DNA of 64,000 nucleotides from Lasiosphaeria ovina (lineage: Eukaryota > Ascomycota > Sordariomycetes > Sordariales > Lasiosphaeriaceae), in the NCBI GenBank assembly GCA_033439765.1, contig JAULSN010000012.1, positions 1 through 64,000 of the forward strand. The letters run 5' to 3'. Each line of letters begins with the position of its first letter. Position 1 is the first letter of the stretch. The notes under the pieces were generated by a model that worked only from the letters and a program-made list of their open reading frames with translations, ran no database searches and was not told the origin of the DNA. Made by a program: the position numbers and the translations under genes. Below are positions 54,753 to 64,000 of this stretch, one piece after another.

Positions 54753-55772
54753 ACTACTATTAAAGTATGGCTAGTTACTAGGGTTGTAAGGTCCTGAAGT
54801 GTAGGGCACTATAGTAGCTATATTGGAGTTATGAGTATTATGGCTATTATATAGTACTAAGGGCGTTATACCTAGATTATTTACTTTACCCTATAGCACC
54901 CTCTCGAAACCCCTATACGTCTTGGCATATATAAGATAAGCCTACTAGAAGACTATAGAATATAGAGCTGTCTACGGAGCCTGTGGGCCTCTAGAACCTT
55001 CTAGAGAGCCTACCTTAGGTCTATATAAACCTGTCCTTTCTCTTAGATAGATTTCCTAAGTAAGTAAGCCTCTTATTATAAGTATAAAAGAAAGTAATAA
55101 GTAAGTATTATACTTACTACTCTTTATACTATACTTCTTCTATAATATAACTCTTCTCTATCTTCTTTAGTACCTATAGTTAGTCCCGAAGACCTTAACT
55201 ATAGGGTAGAGTCCCCTATAGCCTACGAGGTAGATATCACCGCACAGTCGATTTAATGAGACAGGGCTGCACCAATCATCGCTGTATTCGTAGAATCTAA
55301 AGCTAAGGAAAGAAAAAGAAAAGAAAGTTCCAAAAGGCTGCGCGGTGCGCGGAGAAGTGGGCTAGGTTTTGTGGGTCACGTGGCAGGACTTGGCACGGGC
55401 CACCAACAGCGGGGTTGCTTAGTCAGCTCGAGTCGTGTAGCGTGCGACCGATCAGGGCCACCCAAATGTCCTTCGCACCTGCCGTGACAGTAGACTACTA
55501 AGCAGAGTCCTTATAGTCTAAGTAGTAGGCCTATAGTAGAGTTCTATAGACCTGTAGTTAGTTAGCCTACTTCCCTCAGTACCTTATAGAAGTACTATTA
55601 TATCGGACCGTAGGGCATAAGCTCCCTATAGTCTACCCTATACTTAATTGACCTACCCTATACTTAGTTCCCGATATACGCTATACGCCTTACTTCCACT
55701 ACGCCTACTACCCTACGCACCCTATATAGGTACTGAGTTTAGGCCTATATAGGAACGTAGTTTAATAACTAC
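54753..55772 (-). mobile_element. Solo LTR (left copy) inserted in the copia element, with ACTAC target duplications
   Basis: The insert 54758-55767 is flanked on both sides by ACTAC. Without the nested 255-base insertion and its duplicated 5 bases it is 750 bases, the size of the right copy at 56827-57575, of which it is the reverse complement. Its ends read TATTAAAG...TTTAATA where the right copy has TGTTAAAG...TTCAACA, so it has suffered the same CpA/TpG-to-TpA changes as the copia interior. Confidence 0.88.
55230..55494. mobile_element. Nested 255-bp insertion (solo LTR or MITE) with GTAGA target duplications
   Basis: The segment 55235-55489 interrupts the left solo LTR at GTAGA, which is repeated at both edges; the right solo LTR lacks the segment and has a single GTAGA. 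Its ends, TATCAC (formerly TGTCAC) and GTGACA, are inverted. It retains many CpA/TpG dinucleotides, so it is less mutated than its host. A small solo LTR is likely; a MITE is possible. Confidence 0.85.
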
Positions 55773-56826
55773 CCTATAAGGAACCTCTTCGAGGACGTAG
55801 AGAGGGTATATTTATAGAGTTATATAGAAATATATTCATAGGTAGAGGTCCTATAACGAGGCCTAAAAGGTATTAAGGTCCTAGACTATAGGTAAATATA
55901 TATCTATAAGTTCGATAAATACGGAAGGTTTATTAAATATAAGGCCTGACTAATTATCTAAGGAGATTAATAGCCGAAGAACCTCTCGGAAAGTAATTAC
56001 GCTATAACCCTAGCCGGCCGGTCCTTCTGTACAATTATAGCGATAGCTATACGCTTCGACCTTAAGCTCTTATAATATAACGCTATTAATACTTTCGTAA
56101 ATACCTCTCTAGACGAGGAGGTTTATATATATATACTACTAGGGTATAAGAAGCCGGGTACCGTTTTAAGGCTTAATAAGGCTCTATATAGACTTAGGAG
56201 ATTACTACTTCTTTAATAGAGGGTACTCTCCGGGGTACTTAAGACCCTAGGCTATAGCCCCGTCCCTTACGAACTATATACCTTTACTAATAACGGTATA
56301 ATTATTTTCTTCTATATAGATAATATCGTCCTCGCCTTTAAGGAGTAATAAAGGAAGGAAGCTCTCGAACTTATCGAGAAGCTTAAGGCCCGCTTCTAGC
56401 TTATAGGTAGGGATAATTTATAGTAGTTCCTAAGTATTAAGATCCTCCGTAATAGGGCTAAACGGCGCTTATAGTTATTATAGTCTTTATATATTACTAA
56501 AATAGGTACCCTTACCGATATATTACTTATACCGCCTAATAGTACGCCTATAGCGAGGGAGGAGCTATTACCCTATAAAGCTCTCGCGAAGAAGGCCGAT
56601 ATCCTACGGTATATACGGAAGGTCGGCTCTATTATATATACCGCCGTTATTACTCGCCCGGACGTGGCTTTCGCCGTCTCCCGGCTCTCTCGCTTTACGA
56701 CTAACCCTGGCCCGGAGTACTATAAGGCGGCTGACCGGGTCCTCGGCTACTTACTTCGTACTAGTTATCTAGCCCTATAGTTCGGAGGCGACGATGACTT
56801 TAGGGTAGCTAGTAACGCTTCCTTTA

Positions 56827-57575
56827 TGTTGAACTACGTTCCTGTATAGGCCTGAACTCAGCACCTATACAGGGTGCGCAGGGCAGCAGGCGCAGCGGAA
56901 GCAAGGCGTGTAGCGTATATCGGGAACCAAGTGCAAGGTAGGTCGATCAAGTGCAGGGTAGACTGTAGGGAGCTGTGCCCTACGGTCCGATACAACAGTG
57001 CTTCTGCAAGGCACTGAGGGAAGCAGGCTGACTGACTACAGGTCTGTAGAACTCTGCTACAGGCCTGCCACTCAGACTGTGAGGACTCTGCTCAGCAGTC
57101 TACCTCGTAGGCTGTAGGGGACTCTGCCCTGCAGTCAGGGTCTTCGGGACCAACTGTGGGTGCTGAAGAAGATAGAGAGGAGTTGTATTATAGAAGAAGT
57201 ATAGTACAAAGAGTGGTGAGTGCAGTGCTTACTTGTTGCTTTCTTTTGTACTCACAACAAGAGGCTTGCTTGCTTAAGGAAATCTATCTAAGGGAAAGGA
57301 CAGGTCTATATAGACCTAAGGTGGGCTCTCTAGAAGGTTCTAGAGGCCCACAGGCTTCGTAGACAGCTCTGTATTCTATAGTCTTCTAGTGGGCTTGTCT
57401 TACGTGTGCCAAGACGTATAGGGGTTTCGAGAGGGTGCTGTGGGGCAAAGTAAACAATCTAGGTATAGCGCCCTCAGCACCACACAACAGCCACAACACT
57501 TACAACTCCAACACAGCTACTGCAGTGCCCTGCACTTCAGGACCTACAACCCTAGTAACTAGCCATACTTTAACA
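56827..57575 (+). mobile_element. Solo LTR (right copy), inverted relative to the left copy and unmutated
   Basis: 749 bases beginning TGTTGAACTACG and ending TTTAACA, inserted in the RNase H region of the copia element. It matches the left copy in reverse complement throughout, but CpA and TpG are intact, so it has escaped RIP. Its flanks (CTTTA and GAAGC) do not match. About 150 bases of expected RNase H sequence are missing between NASF and EALYINKL, suggesting a deletion associated with the insertion. Confidence 0.85.
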
Positions 57576-58051
57576 GAAGCCCTATATATTAATAAGCTAC
57601 TAAAGGAGCTATATATTAACCTTAAGGACTACTATATTACCGTCGAATATAATAACCGTATAACTATTCGGTTATTAATATAAAAGATCTCCTAGTTAAA
57701 GACGAACCTTCGGTATATTAATATTTATAACCACTAGCTACGGCAGGAATATAGGCTTGGGTATATAAAGGTAGTATATACGAAGAGCGTAGAAATAATC
57801 GCTAACGGCCTAACGAAGGTATTATAAAATAACGCCTTTACGGAGTTCGTATATTAGATGAACCTATAGGACGTATTACGGTAGTTAGTAGCTAGAAGGT
57901 AAGAGGAAGGAACCCCGGTTAGGTATTTAGATTTATCTAGGGAGTTATGAATACCCTTAGGGTACGGAAAGGAAGGAAGGATTTTGTATATTTACTTTTA
58001 TATACGTTTACTTTGGGTAGTTAAAGCCGGGAATAGCTTTAACTAAGGGGG

Positions 58052-58286
58052 TGTATTAGAAAGGCCACACTAGATTTGGTATGGTCTTGAGGGTCCGGGT
58101 AGGGCCCGGGCAGGGTGCGCACAGGGCACCTAATTAGACCGCCTTTTCCACAGGCTCTACACTGGTCCCCGGCCTGCAGGGCGCAGAGCTTTTCTTCCTT
58201 CTACATAACGGAATACATACATAACGGAATACACACACTTGGAATACCCTCTTTTTGACTGCTTTTGCATGCTTTGGCTTCTGAAA
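58052..58286 (+). repeat. 3' LTR of the copia element
   Basis: Preceded by the polypurine tract AAGGGGG and beginning TGTATTAGAAAGG. It is almost identical to the 5' LTR, with a handful of extra C-to-T changes in CpA context. Confidence 0.9.
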
Positions 58287-58872
58287 CTAGTCGTAAGCCC
58301 GCTTGCATAAGCCTGCTCGTCAGCCGAATACCCTCGGACCTAACTGTTATCTGCTTCACCTGTTAGAAACGAGGCAATCGGCAATGCTGCAAGGGAAACT
58401 CTCGGGTAGGATACTAAGTAACGCAAGGAATTGTGTCTGCCTGAAGGTTAGAAGATTCTGCGGGCGCGACAAGGATTCACTGCCTCGGAAGAACGACCAG
58501 GGCCGCGTAAGAAGGACCTGCGTCTTAACGTCGATCATTAGGCTAGAAGATTCCTCTCTACTTCATCCAGCATCATGTTCCACATCTGATTCTGTTCCTT
58601 CAAGTCATACCTCACCACAATGGCAACAGCTAGCACTATACAACCCGAGATGGAATTACTTAACATCCTAAAATATCGCGAGTTGAGCGGCGATACTAGG
58701 ATTGGGGCCACATCCATACTAAAGTACGACGTAAAGAAGCTCAAGGGTACAAATACTGTCGTGACAGCCTCTTGGGAACGAATCAGATAGTTCCTGTGAC
58801 TGAGTCTGGCGAGTTTCATGGATAACCTGTTCGATCCTGTCTCCTTCTATACATCCAATCTTATCTCGCGCC
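58287..58872. other. Host DNA between the retrotransposon and the NTPase-nuclease gene
   Basis: Includes the right copy of the target duplication and then ordinary-composition sequence. It is the 3' flank of the minus-strand gene that follows. No gene is supported. Confidence 0.5.
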
Positions 58873-61800
58873 CTATGGCTGGAGAACGTCCAGTATGGCA
58901 TTAAACGGGGAGCCAAACAAGTCTTCAGTGGCGACTTGTCCTAGGATGGCAAAGTATTCCTGCGCCTCAAACCCCCCAGGACGGGACGTCTTAGGCTTGT
59001 TGTCGTGGGCAGCAACAGCTGTAGCCCTTGCCCCCACCAGCAGGCTCAGCCTGAGCTTGCCCTGCCAGAAATCGTCCTCCAGCACCTCCCTTATTTTGAC
59101 TATGCTCTTCGACGAGCCTTTAGCTGCATCCATCTCTTGTAGCCTCCTCGTCACTTCAATCAGATCCTTATTCACGCCTTCATGCTGCCTGACCAACAGC
59201 TTCTCCTGGGCGTCCGGCAGATTCGTCTTCGTCCCTTTCAGATTCTTCCTTATATTAGCCCATGTTTCTTTTTCCTTCTTCAATCTGGTTTCTTCCTTCT
59301 CTAGTACAGCCCGCGTTTCTAGTTTTTGTTTCAACCTCTCCAACTCTGTTCCTATTAGCTTCTGAGCCGCTAGTTTCAGCTCCTCGGGCAGATTCTTCTC
59401 CAAGCTTTCCTGCAGATCTCCCCAGGTTTTTTGTTCATTCGTCAGCTCGGCCTTCTCCTCCTCGGCGGTTGACCATCTGCCGCGACACGCCCATGACACG
59501 GACGATTTGTTCACGGCATCCTGGGAGGTCATTGCGCCCAATTTCAACTAAGGTGGAACAAAATGAATGGTCAGCGAAGTTCCACCTCGAAGGTTCGGGG
59601 AGAGACACAAGGAGGCCGAGGTTTCCTCAGGCTTTCCAGACCGCTTGATTCCCAGCCAGTTCTCGCACTCACCTGGATGCTGCAGAGGATGATGGATTTC
59701 TTATCCTTTGTTCGCAGCGCAAAGACTATGTCCGGGCCGAATTGTTTATGTGGAAGCAGAAAGCTCGCACTAGGCCAGCGGTGGCCGTTTTTTATGGCAT
59801 CCAGCCAGCTGAGGAAACCGTCCTCCCAGTCTCGCTCCGAACCGAAATTTCTGATGGTACGAGAGCCGACCACAAGAGCGTAATTTCCCAAATCACCAAT
59901 ACTCTTGGCTTCGTGATTGTTGGCCCCAGACAGATGTTTCAATATACACTGTCGACTATTCTCCCACGATTCCTGGAGTCTCTTCTTTTCACCATCGGCA
60001 TCTCCGGCCTTCGCGCGGAGATCTGAGGTACGAATCGTGTCACTCAAGTAACGCCCGAGTCTCTATGATCCGCAGAAGGTGACGCATTAATAGAGTGTGT
60101 CATTCATAGCCTCCCTGCGAGGAGTGGGGATTCCAACTTACCATAGCCAAGTACCGCTCGGCAGGGGAGCCAAGAGCCGACGTGTCTGGAACCAGATTGA
60201 TCAAGCCCATGAGCTTCTGGTCGAGGAGCTGGAAAGAGAACCGTATTATGGCGTCGATGACCACGGGCTCTGCGAGCTTGGCCGCAAGCGAAGCTTTCGC
60301 ATCGAGCAGGATAGTAAGCCCGGACTTCACCAGTTTGGCGAGCTCATCAGGCTCGTTGACAATGTAGAAGCCCTTGCTCTGCAGGACGGCTAGAATGCTG
60401 TCCGTATCAATGTTCGTAGTGCTCGACTCCTTTAGCTTGCTCTTAAACATAGCCGGATTGTCCGGCTTGGGTTCGAGCTCGAAATCGCTTGTGAGCATGT
60501 CTGCGATTTCTTGACTCGCATGGCCGGGCTTTTGGCAGATAGTGAGGCCGTCTTCCACCATATTTTCCAGGTCGCCCATCTCTTTGTTCAAGATGACGAG
60601 CTTCATCTTTCCCTTTTTCAGTATTTCGATCAACGATTTCAGATTCTCCAGCTCTTGTCCTGGCTCTACCATCAGCTGTGCCCTGGTCGTACTCTTTTTG
60701 TCAGTGGAAAATTTTAGTTTTTCCAACTTCTTGTTGAGGGTCTTTCTGTCGGAGTCTCCCCAGATGGTAAAGCCCACTCGCATCGATTCTTTAGTCGGCT
60801 CGTTCATCGTACACCCTTCAACGGTGAAATCGCCCTTTGCCACAAGTTTGGCCAACTCATCCATCCGTTTGCGTGCCATGGCGTCGCCTTTCGATAGCTT
60901 GACCGTTAGCTGATCCTTCGACTTCTTGACAATTTGAAAGCCATGTTCCTTCAGTTGGATCGCTAGCCGTTTTACCGAGCAGTCTACGATGGTAAACCCT
61001 CTCTTCGCCTCTTCGGCCGTCAGGCTGTTAACCGTACACCCCTGGATTGTCCACCTGTTCTTCACTACCCCAGTCAGCAGGGTCGCTGTGCCGTCTTCAC
61101 ATGAATGACCGCTTCTCAGCCTGGCCCACATCTTGTTTCCCGACTCATCGCGCACGTCAAAGTCGTCGGCTAACTCGGACGCCCGTTGCTGGTAGGTTGT
61201 GCCGCTCGGGCAGTCCACGACTGCGAAACCCTCATCGACCAGTTCCATAGAACCTTTCTCGAGGAAAATATGGGGCCTGTCTAGGATATCTGCTGAAATC
61301 GCCGCCTCCAGAAGCATGCCCAGAAGCTTCTCGCCATCCCGTCTTTTCCGAAGAGCGGCTAGCCTGTCCCACAGCTCCTCGACCACTTCCCTGTACGTTT
61401 TCTGGGCTAGGTCCGAGAACTCGACGGCTGAGAGATCCGGAGTACCCTTCTCTTTCACCTTCTTGACGATCGCTTCGGCGTACATGGCAGTCCATTTTAC
61501 CCTCCCCCGGAGGAGTTCGCTGCTCTCATCCACGGCTCTGTCCACTAAGTTGGGGGTTGTAGCTGCCAAGCCATTGGCCCGCATCACCTCTCCTAACACG
61601 CCCTTGGCATCATTTCGCCCTATAACAAGTGGAAACTTAGCAAGTAAGTTATAGTCGAGGCTGATGCTAGATATACCAAAGGATTCGCGAATCAACTTGA
61701 GCCACTGGCCCTCCAGCAGAACCGTATCCACGGTCTTCATTACGTTTGAAAGGTCCAGAGAAGTCCCGGCGAAGATTGCTCGCCAGGTGACTGGAAGAAA

Positions 61801-63177
61801 GGCAATTGTTCGTATGGCGAAGCCCAACAGATTAATGCTGGGATTCGGCGAGAGTTGAATGCGTAAATCCTCCTGGGCTTCGTCGATACAAACCCATGCG
61901 ATGTCGGGCGGATTTGGAGGATCAGCAGCAGCAGCAGCCGGCCTTATGGTCGGGAATACATCTTCCAATGGAAATCCCAAAGGTTGCAGGGAGACCACAC
62001 GGAAGATGTCCGAAAATGGATCCCAGTCGGAGCAGTCAAGCTGGAATGACAGCCACGAGCTTGGGGAAATCCGGTCGGCGGGTAGTGAGTGACAGAACAA
62101 GCGGAAAATTAGTAACCGTACGGAGAAGATAGCCTTCCACAACTCCATGAGGTTTTCCACTAAGTCCATCTCCAGACCTCCGAGTTCTGCCGCGTGCTTC
62201 ACCGTCTCGAATAGTCGGCGTGTGTCTTTTGAGACTCCAGGCAGGGTCTTCGGATTTAAGTTGCCCGGGCTCGAGTCTTCCTCGAGAAGTGAACCAGAAA
62301 CGATGTAAAATCCATAATTTCGTGTGAGCTCCTGGATGATCGATGCTGTTTTTCCGGAGCCGGAAGGAGCAAATGCCAGCTGGAAAATTCGCTCATCAAA
62401 CTGGCTTTCCAGGTCTATGCCACGTCTCGCCAGCTGCTCCGCATGCCCGGGCGATTTCCACGCTTTGGTATATGTTGAGATATCTGAACAGAATCTTCGC
62501 AGTCCTTTAAGTAAACTTCGTTCTAGCCAGTCCCCGAATGGGGAGCCCTCGCGCGGTTGTGATGGGTGCTTGGTAGCAGTCATGTACTCCCGGAGGACTT
62601 TCGACACCTTCATTTGGTCCAGCATAACAAAAGCTGTTTCTGCAGCGAGCTTCCTGAATGCGAGGATCATAGAGCTATCTCTCAGGGGTAATAAGCTCGC
62701 AAGGAATTGGTGGAATCGCTGCAGTTTGAGCGCGGCCAACACAAACTCATCGGGTTCTTCGAGAATTTCAGCCACCTCCTCCTGTGAGGGCTTCGATCCG
62801 TCAGCATTTGTAAGCTGCCTGGCAATACTGTATTGTTTGAATAGTTGATCAGGGTCGCCACAATACAGCTCAAAAAGAAGCGTTGGCATATAGCCCTTGT
62901 AGTGGGCTGCGAGAGCCTGTCCAAGGCGCTCTGTCACCGTGGTAGCATCGCATACCTTTTAGCACACGTTACGAAGCGTTCATCTACCTGTGAACTGCGG
63001 GAGCTTGCGTGTAAACTCACCATGCGTCCACCCTTTGGCTTTATCGAAGGAAAGCCAGAGCCTCGGCCGATGGCCTGCTTCAAACTCGTTGTTGACCTGA
63101 ATACCGATGTCGATGCCGTCACGGAATTCAGCGTCGCAGTCTGCCTCCCACCTTTCCCTCCTGGCTTCGTATGTCAT
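58873..63177 (-). CDS. CR (Crinkler/RHS)-type protein: P-loop NTPase plus PD-(D/E)xK nuclease
   Basis: Exons are 63177-62988, 62930-60142, 60062-59673 and 59547-58873. The introns of 57, 79 and 125 nt have GT-AG ends, and the total is an exact 1347 codons. Walker A is about residue 251 (APSGSGKT) and Walker B about 408 (DIAWVCIDEAQ), with GTSLDL beyond as a possible sensor. Residues about 626-946 hold a degenerate repeat of the type GFTIVDCSVKRLAIQLKEHG. A nuclease motif follows: FGPDIVF (Asp about 1104), then, exactly across the last splice junction, SIILCSIQ-LK, giving the Q-x-K form of PD-(D/E)xK. A predicted coiled coil of about 120 residues and a closing FGSPFNAILDVLQ complete it. NTPase followed by such a nuclease is the arrangement described for CR-type proteins. 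The ATG used is the first in frame, but the frame is open to 63321, so a further 5' exon is likely. Role unknown; genome conflict or effector function is inference. Confidence 0.8.
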
Positions 63178-64000
63178 TTTGACCTGCACCTCGATGGAGG
63201 AGTGGGCAATTGGAAGATGTGTGATGAGAGATTCGGTAAGCAGTGGGCGATGAGGGAGCAGAGGATCTTTGCGGATGGGACCGACTGTAGGCACCCGGTA
63301 TCGATGATATTGAAAGCCAAGCTATGTGAAGAAACCCGACAAGCAATTTGTTGGCGAGTGTTACTGTCGTTATTCTCAATTAAAGCGAAAACGTCGACGT
63401 GCTCGATCAAATCGCGAAGAACTCGGGCCTCTCGCACGATCCAACACTGCGTTGCGTGGAACGATCCGGCAAGCCCTGCAACCACGAACTCAACTACAGG
63501 AGGAATGAAGAAGCTTGGGCCAAATTGTATTCCACAGTCTGGGTAAATATGTCGCGGGGCTGGAGCGGGTCTTTGAGTAGTGGTTGCAGCGAGGAGAAAG
63601 ATCTAGAGTGCAGCGCTGGTGTTGAATTATGGGACTGTGCTGAGGGATTTGGGGTCCCTTCGAACTGGGGATAGGGCTATCTTACCCCGCGCCACACATC
63701 GACTTCTTGGTTGATCCTGCAGGAGTGAAGCTGCAGCGTGATGAATGGGTGTACGTGAACCAGTAAGGACTCATGTTACATGGCCCTAAGCCCAAAAGGT
63801 GTAGGCGCAGTCACCTCATTGCTCAACGAAGCCTTAATATCCGTCGAATATGTCAAACATGTGAAGGTCATTGCCATTCCCAGTCTGCATCTCTGGTCGT
63901 ACTTGTCCAAAGCTGGGGTGTCTTCCTTCTCGATCTTTCACAGTAGTCAGGTGCCTCTAATTGGCTCTCGGGAGTCACTACCACGAGAGTGGCCTCCTAC
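63178..64000. other. Upstream region of the NTPase-nuclease gene and right edge
   Basis: The first 145 bases continue the minus-strand coding frame and may contain more of the gene's N-terminus (HSSIEVQVK, then DGIDIGIQVNNEFEAGH in the annotated part). A plus-strand stretch at about 63688-63765 reads PHIDFLVDPAGVKLQRDEWV in one frame and looks coding, but it is too short to call. A resemblance to the 18S rRNA start there is accidental. Confidence 0.45.

Larger units (their letters stand above)
51099..58291 (+). mobile_element. Ty1/copia LTR retrotransposon, RIP-inactivated, including target duplication
   Basis: Two near-identical LTRs (51104-51336 and 58052-58286) bracket about 6.7 kb and are flanked by CCAGT and CTAGT, a 5-bp target duplication differing by one C-to-T change. 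Gag-like sequence follows the 5' LTR (about 51456: IVALEGSDDWQAWN). Integrase-like sequence (KVIKLDNELK) is at about 53641. Reverse transcriptase is at 55800-56340, with GTVLRLNKALYRLRR and YIDNIVLAF in place of YVDD. The RNase H/C-terminal part is at about 56640-57690. Gag before integrase before RT is the copia order. A polypurine AAGGGGG precedes the 3' LTR. All frames are filled with TAA/TAG because CpA and TpG have been converted to TpA almost completely. Two solo LTRs are inserted in the pol region. The element is dead. Confidence 0.93.

Noticed and set aside
57156..57362. 68-codon plus-strand frame within the right solo LTR
   Set aside because: LTRs are non-coding. The frame has no motif and is open only because this copy escaped RIP.
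54758..57575. Interpretation of the inverted 750-bp repeats as terminal inverted repeats of one DNA transposon
   Set aside because: Each copy has TG...CA-type LTR ends, the left has its own target duplication, and the DNA between them is contiguous copia reverse transcriptase sequence.
63700..63725. Resemblance to the 5' end of 18S rRNA (TTGGTTGATCCTGC)
   Set aside because: The match stops after about 14 bases and the following sequence is unlike rRNA. It also reads as a plausible protein frame.

Overview
The window is nuclear DNA of a filamentous ascomycete, most likely a sordariomycete. Genes are GC-rich and carry short introns (48 to 134 nt) with GTAAGT-like donors and CTAAC/CTGAC branch sites. 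It contains HET-domain genes, a Zn(II)2Cys6 regulator and a KEX2-repeat precursor. It also holds a retrotransposon saturated with CpA-to-TpA changes, the signature of repeat-induced point mutation (RIP). The exact genus is inference; Sordariales/Chaetomiaceae-like is my best guess.

Positions 1-30,500 form a mostly housekeeping block. In order it holds an S10 serine carboxypeptidase carrying a one-base frameshift, pantothenate synthetase, a secreted protein with three 61-residue repeats bounded by KEX2 sites, and a small secreted LPMO-like protein. Next come RNase P/MRP subunit POP4, a PlsB/GNPAT-type acyltransferase, WD40 protein ASA1, a Zn2Cys6 regulator, a HAD phosphatase, a TTC1-like TPR protein and an LCM/TcmP-type methyltransferase. 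Metabolic functions are scattered and no biosynthetic cluster is evident.

Positions 30,500-50,900 are an accessory region rich in non-self-recognition type genes and broken genes. It contains a NACHT/NLR pseudogene with two in-frame TAG stops, a small relic of a HET gene, two intact HET genes and an ankyrin gene with a +1 frameshift. Further along are a single-pass membrane protein, a decayed secreted-protein gene, an acidic gene interrupted by a TAG, a dienelactone hydrolase, a protein I do not recognise and a truncated ORF.

Positions 51,099-58,291 are one Ty1/copia element with two LTRs, a target duplication and a tRNA-like primer site. Its interior is almost devoid of CpA and TpG. Two copies of a roughly 750-bp solo LTR lie inside it in opposite orientation, and the left copy carries a further 255-bp insertion.

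Immediately beyond it, on the minus strand, is a large four-exon gene (1347 residues as modelled). It encodes a P-loop NTPase, a degenerate repeat region and a PD-(D/E)xK nuclease motif, an architecture resembling CR (Crinkler/RHS)-type proteins. This gene and the KEX2-repeat precursor are the most interesting objects in the window. Gene models were spliced by hand from reading frame, splice signals and family motifs; no database search was run.
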